A stretch of 15,999 nucleotides of DNA from an uncultured Eubacteriales bacterium. GTDB taxonomy: Bacteria; Bacillota; Clostridia; Oscillospirales; Acutalibacteraceae. Location: NCBI GenBank assembly GCA_948815685.1, contig CAQJOC010000017.1, positions 1-15,999 on the forward strand, read 5' to 3'. Position numbers and translations under genes: made by a program. Of the stretch, positions 13,872 through 15,999 are shown in pieces; the stretch's first letter is position 1, and every line of letters begins with the position of its first letter. A model generated the notes under the pieces. It had not been told where the DNA came from and ran no database searches. It saw nothing but the letters and a program-made list of their open reading frames with translations.

Positions 13872-15413
13872 TTAACTCATAGGTATTAAAATCATTCGAC
13901 TTTGATTTATAACTTCTTCCGAAATATCATTTTCTTCTTTTATTGCGTCTTCATAGGTATAATATTTCCTAGCGATATCCCATATGGTTTCACCGGGTTC
14001 TGCGAAATAAATTGTAAGTGCAGCGTTTGAATCTTTAGTCTGAGGTTGTGTTTCCGAAGCGGTAGCTCCCGATATTGTATTGTGCTTTTTACATGTATAA
14101 ACAGTTGCATTTAAATTTATATCCGCTTTTACCTCTATAGACCCACTGCCTGTTATTCTATAACCTATAGCCGTAGAACAAATTTCGCTTTCCACAATTA
14201 TTTCTTCACAATCTGAATCTAAAGGTTTTTTATGTCGGACATCAATTATTCTCTCTATATAGAAAGGGGTCTCTTCAAGGTCTATTGCCAATATGCAAAC
14301 ATTCATTTTTCCTTCAAACAATATTTCTCCATTTTCATATTTTCCGTTAATTGATGAAACGTCGCTCCATATATCTATCACTCTTGATATGTTAAATTCC
14401 GTGAACTCAATTGTGCCATTTACGGAAAATGAAGAGTCAATATTCTGAGAAATCCGGCACAGTTTTATAATTTCATTCGTACATTCCAAATCGTAATTCA
14501 CCGAATAAGCGTCCTTTATCATTTCTATTTCCTTTTCGCCATATGCCATAATTGTCGCTGCAGCTTTAATATCTTCCATAATAAGATTTGAAACGCCTTG
14601 TTCGTCTCCTTGTATTTGTTCTTCATGACTTAGAACTTCTAAACATACTGTGCACTGGCTTTCATCAGTTGCCCCCGGAACATCTATCACCTGATTAAAT
14701 GGTATTGAATATTCCATCACTTCAAGCTGTCCCGAACTTATATCCCCTATATATAAAATTTTTACCAAAGCTTCTCCTTTAACCGCAACCTTATTTACCA
14801 TATTTTTGTATTCCTTTGGAATAAGAGAAATATCTGAACGAATAATTATTTCCGGAGCGGGCTTATTTTGTCCTAAATCGAGCATTTCGTTTATAGAAAA
14901 TTGTTGCTGCCCCATTCCCTCAAGGTTACTTAATATTTCTTGAGATTTTTTTTGCTGTACGTCGTCTCCTTCTATTTTATATACAATATCTTGACCGGAT
15001 TTATTGTAAACTTTCGCACAAATAGCAACCGCACCGTGAATATCAATTTTTCTTGGGCTTACGGCTCGGCAATTCATATATTCTACTCTGCTCGAAATAA
15101 TTGAAACAGCATTTTCGGGAGAAGTTCTTAAATCAATCGAGCACGAAAACGAAGTGGTGTTTTCACAGCATCTAACGGATTTTTTATCAGAATCCACATA
15201 AATAATTTTTATATCTATATTTCCGTCAATGTTTAATCTGTCTCCTGAAATATTTCTTGTCGAAACCTTTGGATGTATGCCACATTTAAGAATTCTTTGT
15301 ATGTCGGGGCAATAATCCGGTAAACTGAAGTCCAAATCAACCGGAATTTCCTGACATCCGTCAAAAGCAAGCTTTTTCACAAAGACAGTATCTTTATTTA
15401 CATCATAATTCAC
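13872..15413 (-). CDS. sipL: SipL-type DUF3794/SPOCS protein with C-terminal LysM
   Basis: The product is 513 aa from GTG 15413, preceded by GAGGAGAGG six bases away. The bulk consists of DUF3794 (SPOCS) repeats; the first carries the typical block VDLDFSLPDYCPDIQRILKC near residue 25, and later segments around 180-260 and 300-430 repeat the pattern. A LysM motif closes the protein (466-513: YFAEPGETIWDIARKYY ... MILIPMS). There is no signal peptide. This matches SipL of Clostridioides difficile, which acts in the mother cell, binds SpoIVA through its LysM domain and is needed to bring the coat to the forespore. Here it lies directly upstream of spoIVA (231 bp), supporting the assignment. Other clostridial DUF3794-LysM proteins exist, so the symbol rests on architecture plus context. 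Confidence 0.85.
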   Translation of the reverse strand: MNYDVNKDTVFVKKLAFDGCQEIPVDLDFSLPDYCPDIQRILKCGIHPKVSTRNISGDRLNIDGNIDIKIIYVDSDKKSVRCCENTTSFSCSIDLRTSPENAVSIISSRVEYMNCRAVSPRKIDIHGAVAICAKVYNKSGQDIVYKIEGDDVQQKKSQEILSNLEGMGQQQFSINEMLDLGQNKPAPEIIIRSDISLIPKEYKNMVNKVAVKGEALVKILYIGDISSGQLEVMEYSIPFNQVIDVPGATDESQCTVCLEVLSHEEQIQGDEQGVSNLIMEDIKAAATIMAYGEKEIEMIKDAYSVNYDLECTNEIIKLCRISQNIDSSFSVNGTIEFTEFNISRVIDIWSDVSSINGKYENGEILFEGKMNVCILAIDLEETPFYIERIIDVRHKKPLDSDCEEIIVESEICSTAIGYRITGSGSIEVKADINLNATVYTCKKHNTISGATASETQPQTKDSNAALTIYFAEPGETIWDIARKYYTYEDAIKEENDISEEVINQSRMILIPMS

Positions 15414-15505
15414 TTTGAACCTCTCCTCGATTTTACGTTTATAATCATTTTTATTCTCTTGGAACTGCTTTTATTACATTTAAATAAAAAAATAAGCGAA
15501 AGTTC

Positions 15506-15999
15506 TTACTTAAGGACAGACAATAAAGCAGTTTGAAGATCAGAGAAAAGAGAAGAGGTCCGGAAGGCTTGCCAAAACTTAAGGGTATTATTAACCATTT
15601 TTTCAGATTTAGAAACAACTTTAGTACGGCAAGTAAAACGGGCAAGATCATTACGAATATTGCTATTATCACGCTCAATAGCTACAGTATGTCTTTTACC
15701 AATAATATGCCTTTTTGGGGGCAAAACCTTAGAAAAAGCATTCCAAAAGAGTCTGTATAAAAAGTGCAGGCTTTCAGGTGTTTTACTTTTGCATATAGTC
15801 TTTTAAAAATTTTCGCAGACCTGGAACCCGTAACCCATGCTATCATTTCATTTTTGGCCCTGTCGAAAGCCTTGATTACCCACAGCTTACGTTATCTTTA
15901 ATTTTATAGTCCGGTAGTTTTTCTGCTGCTTCATTAATCCATCTGTGTACCAGCGACCAACACATCCCAAATATTTTTGCTATTTTATTTATTGACATT
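15506..15999 (-). pseudogene. Degraded IS1-family transposase (continues beyond window)
   Basis: Read leftward, three pieces of one IS1-type transposase appear in order. A helix-turn-helix piece, MSINKIAKIFGMCWSLVHRW, runs to a stop at 15878-15876. A middle piece, LWVIKAFDRAKNEMIAWVTG to FYTD, follows in another frame. The end piece, FSKVLPPKRHIIGKRHTVAI ... NIRNDLARFTCRTKVVSKSE, is in a third frame and stops at 15506-15508. The middle-to-end shift looks like one lost T in a T-run near 15745. Between the first two pieces the region that should hold the first catalytic Asp is missing, so an internal deletion has also occurred. The gene cannot make an active enzyme. The 3' boundary of the insertion sequence is not clear; no terminal repeat is recognisable between 15414 and 15505, and its termini bear no visible relation to the MITEs. 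Confidence 0.85.

Noticed and set aside
15414..15505. Terminal inverted repeat of the IS1-type element or link to the MITE ends
   Set aside because: No sequence resembling AGACCTCCTGCG or a recognisable IS end is present, and the other end of the element lies outside the window.

Overview
The window is low-GC and reads as a chromosomal segment of an endospore-forming Firmicute, most likely a member of the Clostridia. It encodes SpoIVA next to a DUF3794/LysM protein of the SipL type, which is the clostridial partner of SpoIVA. It also carries a Firmicutes-style rpmG-secE-nusG-rplK-rplA block and uses purine-rich Shine-Dalgarno sites with several GTG/TTG starts. Genus and species cannot be read from it.

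Layout, left to right: (1) the 3' end of gltX (+), then an AT-rich gap. (2) A secreted BspA-type leucine-rich-repeat protein (-). (3) A rightward translation/transcription operon, rpmG-secE-nusG-rplK-rplA, behind a near-consensus sigma-A promoter and a leader with a hairpin and a five-codon reading frame. This operon stops after rplA, with no rplJ/rplL following. (4) A converging gene (-) for a cytoplasmic-looking protein with a Lys-rich coiled-coil N-terminal half and a PI-PLC X catalytic domain, closed by an intrinsic terminator. (5) A leftward three-gene unit: OmpR/PhoB response regulator, then an unusually short histidine kinase without sensor or membrane part, then a GlmU-C-like hexapeptide acyltransferase. 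(6) A 620-bp AT-rich gap. (7) A TtcA-family thiolase-type ATP pyrophosphatase and the YchF/EngD ATPase, both (-). (8) An 815-bp gap loaded with three copies of a ~153-bp MITE-like element with ~19-bp terminal inverted repeats and 3-bp direct repeats. (9) sipL followed by spoIVA (-), the spore-coat basement-layer pair. (10) A frameshifted, internally deleted IS1-family transposase running off the right end.

The most notable points are the MITE family, whose spoIVA-proximal copy sits inside the spoIVA stop codon and supplies two of its three bases; the direct sipL-spoIVA linkage; the apparently 5'-truncated histidine kinase; and the unusual PI-PLC protein with an in-frame 42-nt tandem duplication. 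Mobile-element debris, low-complexity spacers and a shortened kinase together hint at a lineage with relaxed genome maintenance, possibly host-associated; that is inference. I did not find a clearly new multi-gene system.
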